Origin: VFKU01 sp038916785
Lineage (GTDB): Bacteria > Hydrogenedentota > Hydrogenedentia > Hydrogenedentales > GCA-2746185
DNA: 64,000 bases
Assembly: GCA_038916785.1 (NCBI GenBank)
Contig: JBCLBO010000005.1
Span: forward strand, 13,525-77,524
Direction: 5' to 3'
The translations under genes and the position numbers were made by a program. Below the pieces are notes generated by a model, which worked only from the letters and a program-made list of their open reading frames with translations, had not been told where the DNA came from and ran no database searches. Within the stretch, counting starts at the first letter, position 1, and each line of letters begins with the position of its first letter. This document shows, one piece after another, positions 34,607 to 44,191 of the stretch.

Positions 34607-36226
34607 ATGCCCTCGGGCGCGCGCGGAACTCAGCTCGGATTGCTTGCCTTGGCGGCGGTGTTTATCGCCTTGGGCTCGATCCAGGGCGCGCGACTCGATC
34701 GCATGCAGGAAATTGAGCGCTTCTACCGGTGGGTCGTCACGGCGGCGACCTTCTCGGCCTTTGGCGAGACGCTCGAGCACGACACGTCGGGCGACATGGA
34801 GCCGATGGACGACGAGCTGTTCGCCGAGGTTGCCGCGCTGGCGGAGGGGTCGCTCCAGGGCACACTCGAGACCGGGGACAACGACCTCGATGCGCAGGGC
34901 AATCCCCGGCCCAAGCTGGTGCGCGCGGCGCAGCAAGGCCTCGACCAAGACATCTACGATCTGCTTGCCGGCCCCGCGGCCGCGCCGCTCGCGGCGAAGT
35001 TTGTGGAGTACTCGGCCGAGAAGCGCTTGGTCAGCCTCGGTACGCAATTCGCCACGAAGGACCTCTACGGCAAGGACTCCCAGGCCGAGGGCGTGGGGCT
35101 GACCAGTCTTTTTTTCGGGTTCCGGAAATTGGCGGCGAATTTTTTGTGGCTGCAGGTGGACACGGCGTGGCATTCCGGGGAGATGCACCGGTTTCTGCCG
35201 ATGATGAAGACGACGGTGGCGCTGGATCCGAATTTCGTGGATGCCTACCTGCTGGGCGCCTGGCACTTGGCGTATAACTTGACGGCGAAACTTCCGGACA
35301 CGCCTGAGCCGCAGAAAGTTTTCAGCGTGAAGTATAAGCGCCGGGTCGGGCCGAAGGAGGAGTGGTATTTCATCGCGGCGGACTTCCTCAAGGACGGAAT
35401 CCGCAAGAACCCGCGCGAGTACCGGCTTTATTTCGATCTCGGCTACGCGATCTACGAGACGAAACTGAATGACCATCCGAACGCGGTGCGTTACCTCAAG
35501 GAGGCGCGGCGGTACAAGCACGATCAGTGGGTGCCGCGCATGCTCTACTTGGCGATGTGGCGCAACGGGCAATACGACGAGGCCATTGAGGGCTGGAAAG
35601 ACTACGCGGCGCGTTTCCCGAACAGCTTGCAGGCGGCGCGATTCATCCCGATCAACATGGCGTACCTCGCCGAGGCGAAGTCCGACCAGGCGGCCGACTG
35701 CGCCATAGCCGCGCGCGCTGCGGCCGAAGAATTTAAACGGCAGGGGGCGGCGAGCAGCGATGCCGGGGCCGTGGCGGACCTGACGGCGAAGGCGGAAGAG
35801 GCCGGCCGCGTGGCGATCGAGATGGACAAGATGAGCGCGGATGAATGGGCGAAGGCGCAGGTGATGTACACGGCCAGCGCCACGGAAAGCAAGGACAAGG
35901 TGGACACGATCAGCGTGTCGCGGCTGCTGCGGCGCACCGCGCTGGAGAACGCGCGCCAGGGGCGATACCGCGATGCGATTGGCTATCTTGACGCCGCGCG
36001 CAATCAGTATCTTGATGGGTTCCAGGAACTCAGCGATCTCATGATCGACCTCAAACTTGAGGGGGGATTGCCTCTTTCGATGTCGGAGAAGTACGCGCTG
36101 GAGCGGCGGCGCGAGGCGGCCGCCTATGCCCAGCCCGACGCGCCCAAGCCCAAGCGTTTCGTCGAGTGCGCGTATTCGCACCCGGAGACGAGCGCCGCGC
36201 CAGAAGCCGCAACGCCCGCGCAGTAG
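34607..36226 (+). CDS. Membrane-anchored repeat protein linked to the ABC exporter
   Basis: 539 residues. One N-terminal helix (LGLLALAAVFIALGSIQGA) serves as anchor or uncleaved signal. The remainder is helical and TPR-like, with LAANFLWLQVDTAWHSGEMH, DPNFVDAYLLGAWHLAYNL, NPREYRLYFDLGYAIYETKL and LYLAMWRNGQYDEAIEGW. The gene starts 3 bases after the permease stop, so it almost surely functions with the exporter, perhaps as a periplasmic scaffold. I do not recognise a named family. Confidence 0.6.
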   Translation: MPSGARGTQLGLLALAAVFIALGSIQGARLDRMQEIERFYRWVVTAATFSAFGETLEHDTSGDMEPMDDELFAEVAALAEGSLQGTLETGDNDLDAQGNPRPKLVRAAQQGLDQDIYDLLAGPAAAPLAAKFVEYSAEKRLVSLGTQFATKDLYGKDSQAEGVGLTSLFFGFRKLAANFLWLQVDTAWHSGEMHRFLPMMKTTVALDPNFVDAYLLGAWHLAYNLTAKLPDTPEPQKVFSVKYKRRVGPKEEWYFIAADFLKDGIRKNPREYRLYFDLGYAIYETKLNDHPNAVRYLKEARRYKHDQWVPRMLYLAMWRNGQYDEAIEGWKDYAARFPNSLQAARFIPINMAYLAEAKSDQAADCAIAARAAAEEFKRQGAASSDAGAVADLTAKAEEAGRVAIEMDKMSADEWAKAQVMYTASATESKDKVDTISVSRLLRRTALENARQGRYRDAIGYLDAARNQYLDGFQELSDLMIDLKLEGGLPLSMSEKYALERRREAAAYAQPDAPKPKRFVECAYSHPETSAAPEAATPAQ

Positions 36227-36315
36227 GCGTCACGGCGGCGAACTCGGTGCGTCGAAGCTCCCGGCCGACTGCGTCGTTTTCCAAAGAAAAACACAGGTGG
36301 TAGCATGCGAGGCGC

Positions 36316-38091
36316 ATGATCGACCCCGTCCAAACGCCCGCCGCTTCGCCCGATCATCGGACGCGCATCGCGCGTGCCATCGCCCTGGCGACAATCCTGA
36401 TCGTGCCGTCGCTCTACAGCTTTCATTTCATGTCGTTCATGGACGCGAAGCTTATTGGGCTTGGACTGGGTTTGTTGGTGTTGTCTGTCGTTATACCCGC
36501 GCGGCAATTGTCTGAGTTAAAAGGCGGCGGACGATTCGTGCCCCTGGCAATCCTCATCGCGTGGGGGGCCGGAGTCTCGATAATGCGCCAAACCGACACC
36601 TTCACCGGAACGCAAAGCGGGGCCAACGCGGCGTACGCACTCATACTGGCTTCGTCGCTCTTCATTTTGGCTGCGATCCCGTGCGGCCAGTCATCCAAAA
36701 TCCCATTGGTTGTCGCACTCTCCGCAATCCCGGTCGCTGCACTCGCGCTACTGCAACGTATGGGACTTCTCTCGGCGATGTTCCCCGTGTTTCCTGATTA
36801 CGATCAATCGATGTATTCAGTGTTCGGCAATCAAAATCTACTCGGCGGTTACGTTGCCATAGCGTTTTCTACGCTCATATCGCTATGGCTGCGGGGTGAG
36901 ATTCGTGCACCGCTGATCTTCGCTTCGTCCTCTGTGTTGTTTCCGGCGTTGGTGCTGTCTGGAAGCCGTTCGGCATGGCTTGCGGCATTCGTTGGTCTCA
37001 GCTTCGGGCTCATACAGGGTCGTCAACGACTTAGATCAATCGCGATAGTCGTACTTGGCGCGGCAATTGCCGGGTCGGGAATCGCCTTCTTGGCGCCATC
37101 AGCGACCTTCGATCGCATTGCCATGTCGTTCGGTTCGTCCGACGTCGGGTATCGGATCCGGCTGTGGATATGGGACACGGCTTTGCATTTGATCCGGCAA
37201 CATCCATTGATGGGTGTTGGAAACGGCGAATTTGCGTTCTACAGCCCGCGTGCCGCGGGTGAGGTGTTGCAAATTCGTGGTCCCGGCTATCACATGTTCA
37301 ATCACATTCACACGTTTCACGCACATTCAGACTTGCTGGAGATTGCCGCCGACACAGGAATTGTCGGCGTGACACTTCTTACTGCATTCATTCTGATGAT
37401 TCCCCGACGGCGATCAGCGGCGTGGTCCGGATTGGCCGCCGCGTTCATTTTCTCGCTGGTCAACACGACGCTTCATAGCCCGGCGCACATGCTTGCTGTT
37501 CTTCTACTCGCCGGCTCGTTGTCGACATCTTCGGTTGTCCAGGGAAAACCCGCAGACGTTTTCTCGATATTCGCGATACGCTTCATCGCGATGGCGGCAG
37601 CCGCTGTGTTCGTCCTGGCTGCCCTGTTGCGCGTAGTCATCCCGAGCGCATTGCATGCCCATGCACAGCAGATTTATGAGAACGACCCAGAGCATTCGGA
37701 CGACGCGTACGCGCGAGCGCTTGGCCTTTTTTCCAATCCAATCGCCTACGAGGACTTCGCCGCCATACTTGCAAACAAAGGGCGCGAAGGGGACGCTGAA
37801 CGGCAGGCGTACCTTGCAACGCTGGGCCTAGACACCGGCAGCATCCACTATCTTAGAGGGTATCTGGCGGAACGGAGAAAATCACCCCGCGACGCCATGT
37901 TTTTCTACCGCGAATGTCTGCTGCGTTGGCCGGATCACGCGCCGGCCTACGCGGGCCTTCTGCGGAACTCGGCGGCCGGCGAGCGCGACGCGATTCTCGC
38001 CGAAGCCAAGCGATGGCTCTCGCCGGAGGACTACGCTGTGCTTAGGGCGACGCCTTCGGAGGCGCCGCAGCGGACTCCCCTTCGACCGTGA
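36316..38091 (+). CDS. O-antigen ligase/polymerase-like membrane protein (Wzy_C type)
   Basis: 591 residues with about 11 transmembrane helices. The core GSRSAWLAAFVGLSFGLIQG and the later large periplasmic loop with HPLMGVGNGEFAFYSPRA and FNHIHTFHAHSDLLEIAADT match the Wzy_C family, which ligates or polymerises surface glycans. The C-terminal about 120 residues look like TPR helices (YARALGLFSNPIAYEDFAAI, FFYRECLLRWPDHAPAYAGL). Codons are more A/T-rich than those of the flanking genes, a common trait of surface-glycan genes and a hint of transfer. The 3' end overlaps the convergent TPR/zinc-ribbon gene by 50 bp. Confidence 0.82.
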   Translation: MIDPVQTPAASPDHRTRIARAIALATILIVPSLYSFHFMSFMDAKLIGLGLGLLVLSVVIPARQLSELKGGGRFVPLAILIAWGAGVSIMRQTDTFTGTQSGANAAYALILASSLFILAAIPCGQSSKIPLVVALSAIPVAALALLQRMGLLSAMFPVFPDYDQSMYSVFGNQNLLGGYVAIAFSTLISLWLRGEIRAPLIFASSSVLFPALVLSGSRSAWLAAFVGLSFGLIQGRQRLRSIAIVVLGAAIAGSGIAFLAPSATFDRIAMSFGSSDVGYRIRLWIWDTALHLIRQHPLMGVGNGEFAFYSPRAAGEVLQIRGPGYHMFNHIHTFHAHSDLLEIAADTGIVGVTLLTAFILMIPRRRSAAWSGLAAAFIFSLVNTTLHSPAHMLAVLLLAGSLSTSSVVQGKPADVFSIFAIRFIAMAAAAVFVLAALLRVVIPSALHAHAQQIYENDPEHSDDAYARALGLFSNPIAYEDFAAILANKGREGDAERQAYLATLGLDTGSIHYLRGYLAERRKSPRDAMFFYRECLLRWPDHAPAYAGLLRNSAAGERDAILAEAKRWLSPEDYAVLRATPSEAPQRTPLRP

Positions 38092-39562
38092 AGGGGAGCA
38101 GGCTGTACAGTTTGAATTTGGCTTCGACGGGGTCGTCGCTGCGCACGTCGAAACGGTAGGGGACCCCGATATGGATGTGGTCGACCCGGGCGGTGTGACT
38201 ATCGCCGCGAACGGGCAAGAACGTGAGCGAATCGTCTCCCCGGATCGTATCGAGAAAGATCAGCCGCTCGTGCGGGCCGGGCTCGAGGATGAACTGGATG
38301 CTGCCGGCGGCGCGGTCGAGCCAGTGCGAACCGGAACTGTTCCATTGGACTCGGACCTGCCCCTGTGTGTTCAGGTTGCCTTCGTACACGGGACGCGTCC
38401 CCGTCTTCTGGGCGAAGGAGACAATCTTCGGGATGTCGATCAGCAGGCCCGGGCCATGCCGGGCGACAATGACGAGTGCCGCGACGAGCACGGCGCTCCC
38501 TAGCTGCCAAGCCCAGAGCTTGGCCGCATCACTGAGTTTGAGCTTGAGCGCCGAGAACGCGATGAGCGCGGAGAGCAACACCGGCACTACGGCCGCCGCG
38601 GGCAGCCAGGCCCACGGCGTCCAGAGGAGCGCGTAGGCCGTGAGCGCGAGGAGGGCCCCGGATTGATAGAGGGACTCGTCGAGGATGCGGGTCTCGACGT
38701 TAACGAGGTAGGCCGCGAGGCGCCAGGCGAAGGGCCAGATCACCAGCAAGGCCCCGCCGAGGAGTATGCGCGTCCACAGGAGCGAGCGGGTCATGAAATC
38801 GTCCACGCTCAGCGGCAGCGTATCGCCCAGCCCGGACTCCCTGACCTGCGCGAAGCCGCGCATCGTGCAGTAGACCGCCAACGCGAAGAGCGCGGCGATG
38901 AGGATCCCGACGCCCATCGGGTAGGGCAGCCGGGCGGGCACGATGCGCTCGGGTTTGGTGATTTCCTCGTCCAGAATATCCCGGCCGCGCGTCAGCGGCG
39001 CGTTACATTTCCAGCAATGCCTGAACTCAGGCGTGTTTTTCTCGCCGCACTTGGGGCAGTTCACTTCCTTGGGCAGCCAGGCGCCGTTAGCGGACTCTGC
39101 GCCGCCTGGCGCGGCGGACGATGTGGTCTGGAGCGCCTTGGCCTTTTCCTGCGCCTGGTAATCGACAATTTTTTGCAGGCGGGCAATGGCCTGCGCGGCA
39201 AAGGGATGCGTCGGCTCCAGTGTGTGCAGGACCTTCCAGTTCTTGAGCGCGGCGTCGTGTTGTTCGGCTTCGGTCTGCGTGCGCGCGAGTTGCTCGATCA
39301 TTTTGGCATTCTTTGGCCAGACCGTCAGCGCTTCCTGCAAAGCCTTTATGGATTCGTCGTAGCGCCCGAGCCGGTAGTAGGTCGCGGCGATGTATCGCAT
39401 CACGTGTTCGCGCGGCTCGACCTCGTTTTTCAGGAGGAGCAAGTGTTCGAGCGCGAGCCGGTATTCCCAGGTGGTGTAGAGTTTCTTGGCGAGGCGCCAG
39501 CGCTGTTCGTGGTTGGCGGGATGCGCCTCCACGTACGCCGCCAATTCCCATACGTCGGTCAT
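38042..39562 (-). CDS. TPR, zinc-ribbon, multi-helix membrane protein
   Basis: 506 residues. Residues 1-130 are TPR units (MRYIAATYYRLGRYDESIKA, LQEALTVWPKNAKMIEQLAR). A four-Cys zinc ribbon follows near 170-195 (CPKCGEKNTPEFRHCWKC). Then come about five hydrophobic helices and a C-terminal soluble part. This combination is known in uncharacterised proteins of several phyla, but I cannot name a function. Its start overlaps the stop of the 100-residue gene (ATGA), so they are coupled. Confidence 0.65.
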   Translation of the reverse strand: MTDVWELAAYVEAHPANHEQRWRLAKKLYTTWEYRLALEHLLLLKNEVEPREHVMRYIAATYYRLGRYDESIKALQEALTVWPKNAKMIEQLARTQTEAEQHDAALKNWKVLHTLEPTHPFAAQAIARLQKIVDYQAQEKAKALQTTSSAAPGGAESANGAWLPKEVNCPKCGEKNTPEFRHCWKCNAPLTRGRDILDEEITKPERIVPARLPYPMGVGILIAALFALAVYCTMRGFAQVRESGLGDTLPLSVDDFMTRSLLWTRILLGGALLVIWPFAWRLAAYLVNVETRILDESLYQSGALLALTAYALLWTPWAWLPAAAVVPVLLSALIAFSALKLKLSDAAKLWAWQLGSAVLVAALVIVARHGPGLLIDIPKIVSFAQKTGTRPVYEGNLNTQGQVRVQWNSSGSHWLDRAAGSIQFILEPGPHERLIFLDTIRGDDSLTFLPVRGDSHTARVDHIHIGVPYRFDVRSDDPVEAKFKLYSLLPFTVEGESAAAPPKASP

Positions 39563-39861
39563 TCTCTCGCCGCCTGTTTTTCCTTGTCGTGCCGCGCCTG
39601 CTTCTTGGCCGCGCCCGCGCGCAGCCGCAAGGTGGTGTTCACGGCAAACGAGAGGAGCCCCGCGCCCACCGCCGCGAGGGTCAGCGCGATGACCCAGGGC
39701 ACGAAACTGTCCCTATAGGTCTCGTAGACGGACTTGTAGGCCAAATACCAGGCGGGTCCGTAGAGCGCTGCGAGGGTCGACAGCCAGAAACCCCAGCCGA
39801 CCGGGTCGCGGGACAAACCGGCGCGCTTGGTCTCACTCTTCTTTGGCGCCTGCTTCGACAT
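39559..39861 (-). CDS. Small two-helix membrane protein
   Basis: 100 residues with two hydrophobic segments (GWGFWLSTLAALYGPAWYL and FVPWVIALTLAAVGAGLLSF) between Lys/Arg-rich ends. The family is not recognised. It overlaps the downstream TPR/zinc-ribbon gene and follows the histidine kinase gene by 5 bp, so the genes on this strand from 42069 to 38042 probably form one operon. Confidence 0.6.
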   Translation of the reverse strand: MSKQAPKKSETKRAGLSRDPVGWGFWLSTLAALYGPAWYLAYKSVYETYRDSFVPWVIALTLAAVGAGLLSFAVNTTLRLRAGAAKKQARHDKEKQAARE

Positions 39862-39866
39862 GCCGT

Positions 39867-41120
39867 TTATTTCTCCGCGCGTGCGGGCACGCGCAACACG
39901 AACCGCGCCCCGCCGAGGGGGCCGTCGTCCACACTCACTGTGCCGCCGTGTTCTTGCATCGTCTTCGCCGTGACCGCCAGGCCAAGGCCGGTGCCCTTGG
40001 CGCCCTTGGTCGAGTAGAAGGGATCGAAAATCCGCTGGCGCTCGGCCACGGGGACGCCGGGCCCATTATCGCAGATCACGATTTCCAAGTTCCACGTAAA
40101 GTCGTGTTTCGCCTCAATATGGATGTGGCCGCCGGCAGCGGGCACGGCGTCCGCCGCGTTGGTGAGCAAGTTGAGCAGGGCGTGGTGCAGGCCGCGCGCA
40201 TCGGCCTGGGCGGGGCCGCGCAGGCCGGCGGTGTCGGCGGTGAGGGCGATGTCGCGCTTGGCCATGAGCGCGCGGAAGGCCTCGACCGCCTCGCGGACGA
40301 GCGCCGCCACGTCGCAAGCCTCGAGCATCGGGCGCCGGGGTTTGGAGAAGGCGAGCATGTCTTCGACTACGTGCGAGAGGCGGCCGACGCTGCGCTGGAG
40401 CACGGGCCAGGCGTCGCGCACGAGGCCCTCGTTTTTCTGGGCGAGTCCGCGATCGACGATTTCCACGCTGGCGTCGAGCGCCATGAGGATGTTCTTGGTG
40501 TGGTGCGAAATGCCCGCGACGGCCTGGCCCACCGCCGCGAGCTGAGCGGCGCGCAGGTTCTCCTCGATCAGCCGCGCGCGGGTGATCGCGATCGCGGCCA
40601 GGCCGCTGAACATTTCGAGAATCCGCTGGTCAAGTTCATTAAAACTACGGCCTCCGCGTTTGTTCAATACCTCCAGCACGCCGACCAGGCGGCCGCCGTC
40701 GACCATCGGCACCGCCAGCATGGAGCGCGTGTGGAAGCGCGTGAGGGCGTCGGCGCGGCGGTATACGCGCGGGTCCGCGGCCGCGTCGGGCACATTGACG
40801 GACGCGCGCGAGGCCGCGGCGGCGCCGGCGATGCCTTCGCCGAGTTTGAGCCGCAGCGATTTTTTGAGCGCGTCGGGATCGCCGGCTTCGCTGAGCGCGA
40901 CGTGGAAATAGAGGTCGCCGCCGGCTTCGTCGTGGAGTAGGAGGGAGGAGGCCTCGGCGTCCGCCAGTTGTCCGCTCTCGTCGATAATCGTTTGCAGGAG
41001 CGAGTCCAGGTTCGACACGCCGTTCAGCAGCGCCTCGACGCGGTAGAGCGCGTCCAGCAAGCGGCGCATTTCCTTTGGGGTGGCTTCGAGGAGGCCCGCG
41101 GCCGGCGCGTGGTCATTCAC
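39867..41120 (-). CDS. Soluble GAF-domain histidine kinase
   Basis: 417 residues from a GTG at 41120. A GAF domain (about 25-175: LLQTIIDESGQLADAEASSL, HTRSMLAVPMVDGGRLVGVL) is followed by the dimerisation helix with phosphoacceptor His in VAGISHHTKNIL. The HATPase domain has N box LLNLLTNAADAV, G1 ICDNGPGVP and G2 GTGLGLAV. No membrane helix is present, so it senses a cytoplasmic signal. No response regulator is adjacent. The GTG start overlaps the stop of the M28 gene by 8 bases, indicating coupled expression. Confidence 0.88.
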   Translation of the reverse strand: MNDHAPAAGLLEATPKEMRRLLDALYRVEALLNGVSNLDSLLQTIIDESGQLADAEASSLLLHDEAGGDLYFHVALSEAGDPDALKKSLRLKLGEGIAGAAAASRASVNVPDAAADPRVYRRADALTRFHTRSMLAVPMVDGGRLVGVLEVLNKRGGRSFNELDQRILEMFSGLAAIAITRARLIEENLRAAQLAAVGQAVAGISHHTKNILMALDASVEIVDRGLAQKNEGLVRDAWPVLQRSVGRLSHVVEDMLAFSKPRRPMLEACDVAALVREAVEAFRALMAKRDIALTADTAGLRGPAQADARGLHHALLNLLTNAADAVPAAGGHIHIEAKHDFTWNLEIVICDNGPGVPVAERQRIFDPFYSTKGAKGTGLGLAVTAKTMQEHGGTVSVDDGPLGGARFVLRVPARAEK

Positions 41121-42069
41121 GGCCGGCGGTCCCCTTAGACAAGGCCGCGTCAATCGCCGGCAGCGAGGCGAGAACCACTTCGCCGACCGCTTCGAGACTG
41201 GCCGGGCAGACAAGCTCTATCTGGTCGCGCGCGGTGTGCCAGTTCTGCCGGTGCTCGATGGCGCCGCCGCCGTATCGAAAATCGATCAGGTTGAGCGCTG
41301 GAATTCCCGCGTTTCGGAAGGGTATGTGGTCGTCTTCGACCGTCTCGCTTAACAGCGAAAATCCGTCCGCGCCGATTTCTCGGGCAGCGTCCCAGAGGAT
41401 GCCGATCAGCCACGGCGGCGCGTCCGCGTCGCGGATGATATTGAGCGCGCAGTCGCCTATCATGTCGACGTTGATCGACGCGCGCACCTCGCCCAGGCGG
41501 CCGGTCTCGCGCAGCCAATCGACCATGTGCCGGCTGCCGTAGAGGCTGTCGCTCTCGGTCCATTCGACGAAGGCCTCTTCGCCGTCGAACCAGCACAGCC
41601 ACACGGTCCGCCCCTGGCGCGCGGGACCTAGCGTGCGCGCCATCTCGATCATCCATGCGGCGGTAGAGCCGCCGTCGTTCGCGCCGGCGAAAGTGAAGTC
41701 GCGGAAAATCTTCGTGTCGTAGTGGTTCGTCAGCAGGATGAGGCCGGGCCCGGTGCCCTTCACCTCCGCGACGAGGTTTACCATGTTCACCGGGCCGTGT
41801 GGCGTCTGCGCGACGAAGGGTAATTCCTGGAGCGTGAGTCCCGCGGCCTCTACCTGCCTGCGGATGTATGCGCGGGCGGCGGCGCTGGCGAGGGAGCCGG
41901 GTTCGCGCGGGCCGAGCGACACGATGTGCTTGAGATCGGCGTAGGCCCGTTCGCCTTGGAACGCGCGGGCGCGGGACTCTGCCGGTGAACACGCGGGGAG
42001 TAAGGCCAATACCGCCGCCGCCATCGGCAGCCATCGCCAACGGCGGCAATTCGATGTGCTCTCTCGCAT
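41113..42069 (-). CDS. M28-family lipoprotein, glutaminyl-peptide cyclotransferase-like
   Basis: 318 residues from ATG 42069. The N-terminus carries a lipobox-like LALLPAC after a hydrophobic stretch. Zinc ligands are in LLTNHYDTK (His, Asp), GANDGGS (Asp) and FDGEEAF (Glu). The run DGEEAFVEWTESDSLYGSRH is distinctive of glutaminyl cyclases among M28 enzymes; these convert N-terminal Gln to pyroglutamate. The aminopeptidase function of other M28 proteins cannot be excluded. It lies upstream of the histidine kinase and is divergent from yggS. Confidence 0.8.
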   Translation of the reverse strand: MRESTSNCRRWRWLPMAAAVLALLPACSPAESRARAFQGERAYADLKHIVSLGPREPGSLASAAARAYIRRQVEAAGLTLQELPFVAQTPHGPVNMVNLVAEVKGTGPGLILLTNHYDTKIFRDFTFAGANDGGSTAAWMIEMARTLGPARQGRTVWLCWFDGEEAFVEWTESDSLYGSRHMVDWLRETGRLGEVRASINVDMIGDCALNIIRDADAPPWLIGILWDAAREIGADGFSLLSETVEDDHIPFRNAGIPALNLIDFRYGGGAIEHRQNWHTARDQIELVCPASLEAVGEVVLASLPAIDAALSKGTAGRE

Positions 42070-42163
42070 CGCGGCTCCCAGTGCGTGTATCCTATCACGA
42101 CCGGGGGATCGCGCCAAGGCGGTGCTGGCAAAGGACTTGCCCCACGCCCGGGCGGATGCACAC

Positions 42164-42874
42164 ATGGAAGCGGCGACGGAACAAATGCAAACCTCCGCGG
42201 AGATCATCCGCACGAACCTAGCGCACATCGAGGCGCGGATCGCTGCCGCCGCCAAGCGCGCCGGGCGCTCGGCGGGCGAGGTGCGGCTTATTCCGGTGAC
42301 CAAGACCGTCGGCATCGAAGAATGCCGGATACTTCGGGAACTGGGCTACACGCATCTCGGCGAAAACCGGATCGAGAATGCCGAGGGAAAAATCGCCGCG
42401 CTCGGGCCGCCGGTAGAGTGGCACATGATCGGCCACGTGCAGCGGCGCAAGGCGCGAGAGGTTGCTGCGCTTTTCAGCCGTGTAGACTCTGTCGATCGCC
42501 TCGAACTCGCCGAGGCGCTCGAAGCGCGCAGCGCAGCGCTGGCGAAGAAGTTGCCCGTGCTGCTTGAAGTAAACGTCTCGGGCGAGGACGCGAAAAGCGG
42601 ATTCGCGCCGGCGGAGCTGCCGCAGGCGCTCGATACCATACGAGGGATGCCGCACCTGGTTGTCGAAGGGCTGATGACCCTGGCGCCGCTTGTGGACGAT
42701 CCGGAGCAGGTGCGGCCGGTGTTCCGCGGACTGCGCGAACTTGCTGCGAGTCTCGGCCTGAAGGCGCTTTCGATGGGCATGTCGAACGACTACGAGGTCG
42801 CCATCGAGGAAGGCGCGACCGAAGTGCGCATTGGGACGGCCATTTTCAAAGCCGAACACGAAGCAACGGAGTGA
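42164..42874 (+). CDS. yggS: YggS-type PLP homeostasis protein
   Basis: 236 residues. The PLP lysine lies in IPVTKTVGIEECR. The family blocks LGENRIENAEGK, WHMIGHVQRRKAREVAALF, VLLEVNVSGEDAKSGFAPAE, GLMTLAPLVDDPE and LSMGMSNDYEVAIEEGATEV, then RIGTAIF, are all present. It buffers pyridoxal phosphate and amino acid pools and is not itself a known enzyme. ATG 42164 and ATG 42185 are both possible starts. It is 10 bp upstream of pheS. Confidence 0.93.
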   Translation: MEAATEQMQTSAEIIRTNLAHIEARIAAAAKRAGRSAGEVRLIPVTKTVGIEECRILRELGYTHLGENRIENAEGKIAALGPPVEWHMIGHVQRRKAREVAALFSRVDSVDRLELAEALEARSAALAKKLPVLLEVNVSGEDAKSGFAPAELPQALDTIRGMPHLVVEGLMTLAPLVDDPEQVRPVFRGLRELAASLGLKALSMGMSNDYEVAIEEGATEVRIGTAIFKAEHEATE

Positions 42875-42884
42875 GCGTGCGCGG

Positions 42885-43892
42885 ATGGATGTGAACGGAC
42901 GAATCGAACAACTCGCCGCGCAGAGCCGGGCGGAGTTGGATTCTGTTGGCGATGCGGCGGACCTTGAGACCTTTCGCGTGCGATGGCTTGGCCGCAAGGG
43001 TTTGATCACGGACGTGCTGCGCGGATTGGCGGAACTGTCGCCCGAGGAGCGCCGCGCCGCGGGCCAGGCCTCGAATGCGCTCAAAGAGGCGCTCACGGCG
43101 TCGGTGGATGAGAAGAAGGCCGTCTTCGACGCGGCAGCCGAAGGCAAGACGGAACAAGTGGATTTTTCGCTGCCTGGCCGGCGCCCGCCGGAGGGCCACC
43201 TGCACCCGATCACGCAGATTGTGAACGAGATTTCCGACATCTTCGCCGAGCTCGGCTATCAAATCGCCACCGGGCCGGACATCGAGACGGACTACTACAA
43301 CTTCGACGCGCTCAACACGCCGGCGGACCATCCCGCGCGCGACTCGCACGACACCTTTTACGTCGCGCCGGGAATGGTGCTGCGGACGCACACGACACCG
43401 GTGCAAATCCGAGTGATGGAGAAGGTGAAGCCGCCCGTGGCGATCATCATGCCAGGCCGCGTCTACCGCGTGGATTACGACGCCACGCACAGCCCCATGT
43501 TCCACCAACTCGACGGCGTCCTCGTGGACGAAGGCGTGACCTTCGCGGACCTCAAAGGCACGATGCACCATTTCATCCATCGCCTCTTCGGCAAGGACGC
43601 CACCATCCGCTTCCGCCCGCATTTCTTCCCCTTCACCGAACCCTCGGCGGAGGTGGACCTGCTCTGGACCTCGCGCGACCCGAAGACCGGCGAGTCGCGC
43701 ACGAAGTGGATGGAGGTGCTCGGTTGCGGCATGGTGCATCCCGGGGTGCTGAAGCGCGTGGGATACGACGCGGAGAAGTATTCCGGGTTCGCGTTTGGCT
43801 TGGGCCTCGATCGCATCGCGATGGCGCGGCATTCCATCCCGAATATCCACTACCTCTTCGAAAACGACCTGCGCTTCCTGGAGCAGTTTTGA
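42885..43892 (+). CDS. pheS: Phenylalanyl-tRNA synthetase alpha subunit
   Basis: 335 residues, normal length. An N-terminal coiled coil (about 1-90) is followed by the class II catalytic core with GHLHPITQIVNEISDIFAEL, motif 2 around PGRVYRVDYDATHSPMFHQL and motif 3 FGLGLDRIAM. With PheT it charges tRNA-Phe. It is separated from pheT by a 299-bp palindromic repeat element rather than the usual short gap. Confidence 0.97.
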   Translation: MDVNGRIEQLAAQSRAELDSVGDAADLETFRVRWLGRKGLITDVLRGLAELSPEERRAAGQASNALKEALTASVDEKKAVFDAAAEGKTEQVDFSLPGRRPPEGHLHPITQIVNEISDIFAELGYQIATGPDIETDYYNFDALNTPADHPARDSHDTFYVAPGMVLRTHTTPVQIRVMEKVKPPVAIIMPGRVYRVDYDATHSPMFHQLDGVLVDEGVTFADLKGTMHHFIHRLFGKDATIRFRPHFFPFTEPSAEVDLLWTSRDPKTGESRTKWMEVLGCGMVHPGVLKRVGYDAEKYSGFAFGLGLDRIAMARHSIPNIHYLFENDLRFLEQF

Positions 43893-44191
43893 AATCGTTT
43901 TACAGAAGGTAACGAAGAGTAACGAAGAACCGATTGAGTAAGTTCAATGGGACGAGACTTTAACGCAATGAGACTTCTTGAAGTGAACCTCGAAGGGGCA
44001 TCCTTAGATAACCCAGGGCAGAGCGAAACGGCGTCCTGGGTCACGAACACGCTAGTTTCCGCAAGCCCTGAACGGGTGCTCTACGCGCGACTTCGAGGGC
44101 TATTAGGGTACCCGGGAGGCGGTGGCGAAATTCGCGAAGTACAGATCAGTTCTTCGTTCTCTTCGTTTCCTTCTGTTAAAGGTCTTATGTA
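43893..44191. repeat. Composite palindromic element between pheS and pheT
   Basis: Outer arms: TTTACAGAAGGTAACGAAGA (from 43898) and its near reverse complement ending TTTCCTTCTGTTAAA (to 44180). Nested inside are CCTCGAAG (near 43989) with CTTCGAGG (near 44092), and ACCCAGGG with CCTGGGT around 44010-44041. No open frame in it resembles a protein. The outer family recurs at 31082-31170 and 49453-49490. Confidence 0.75.
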
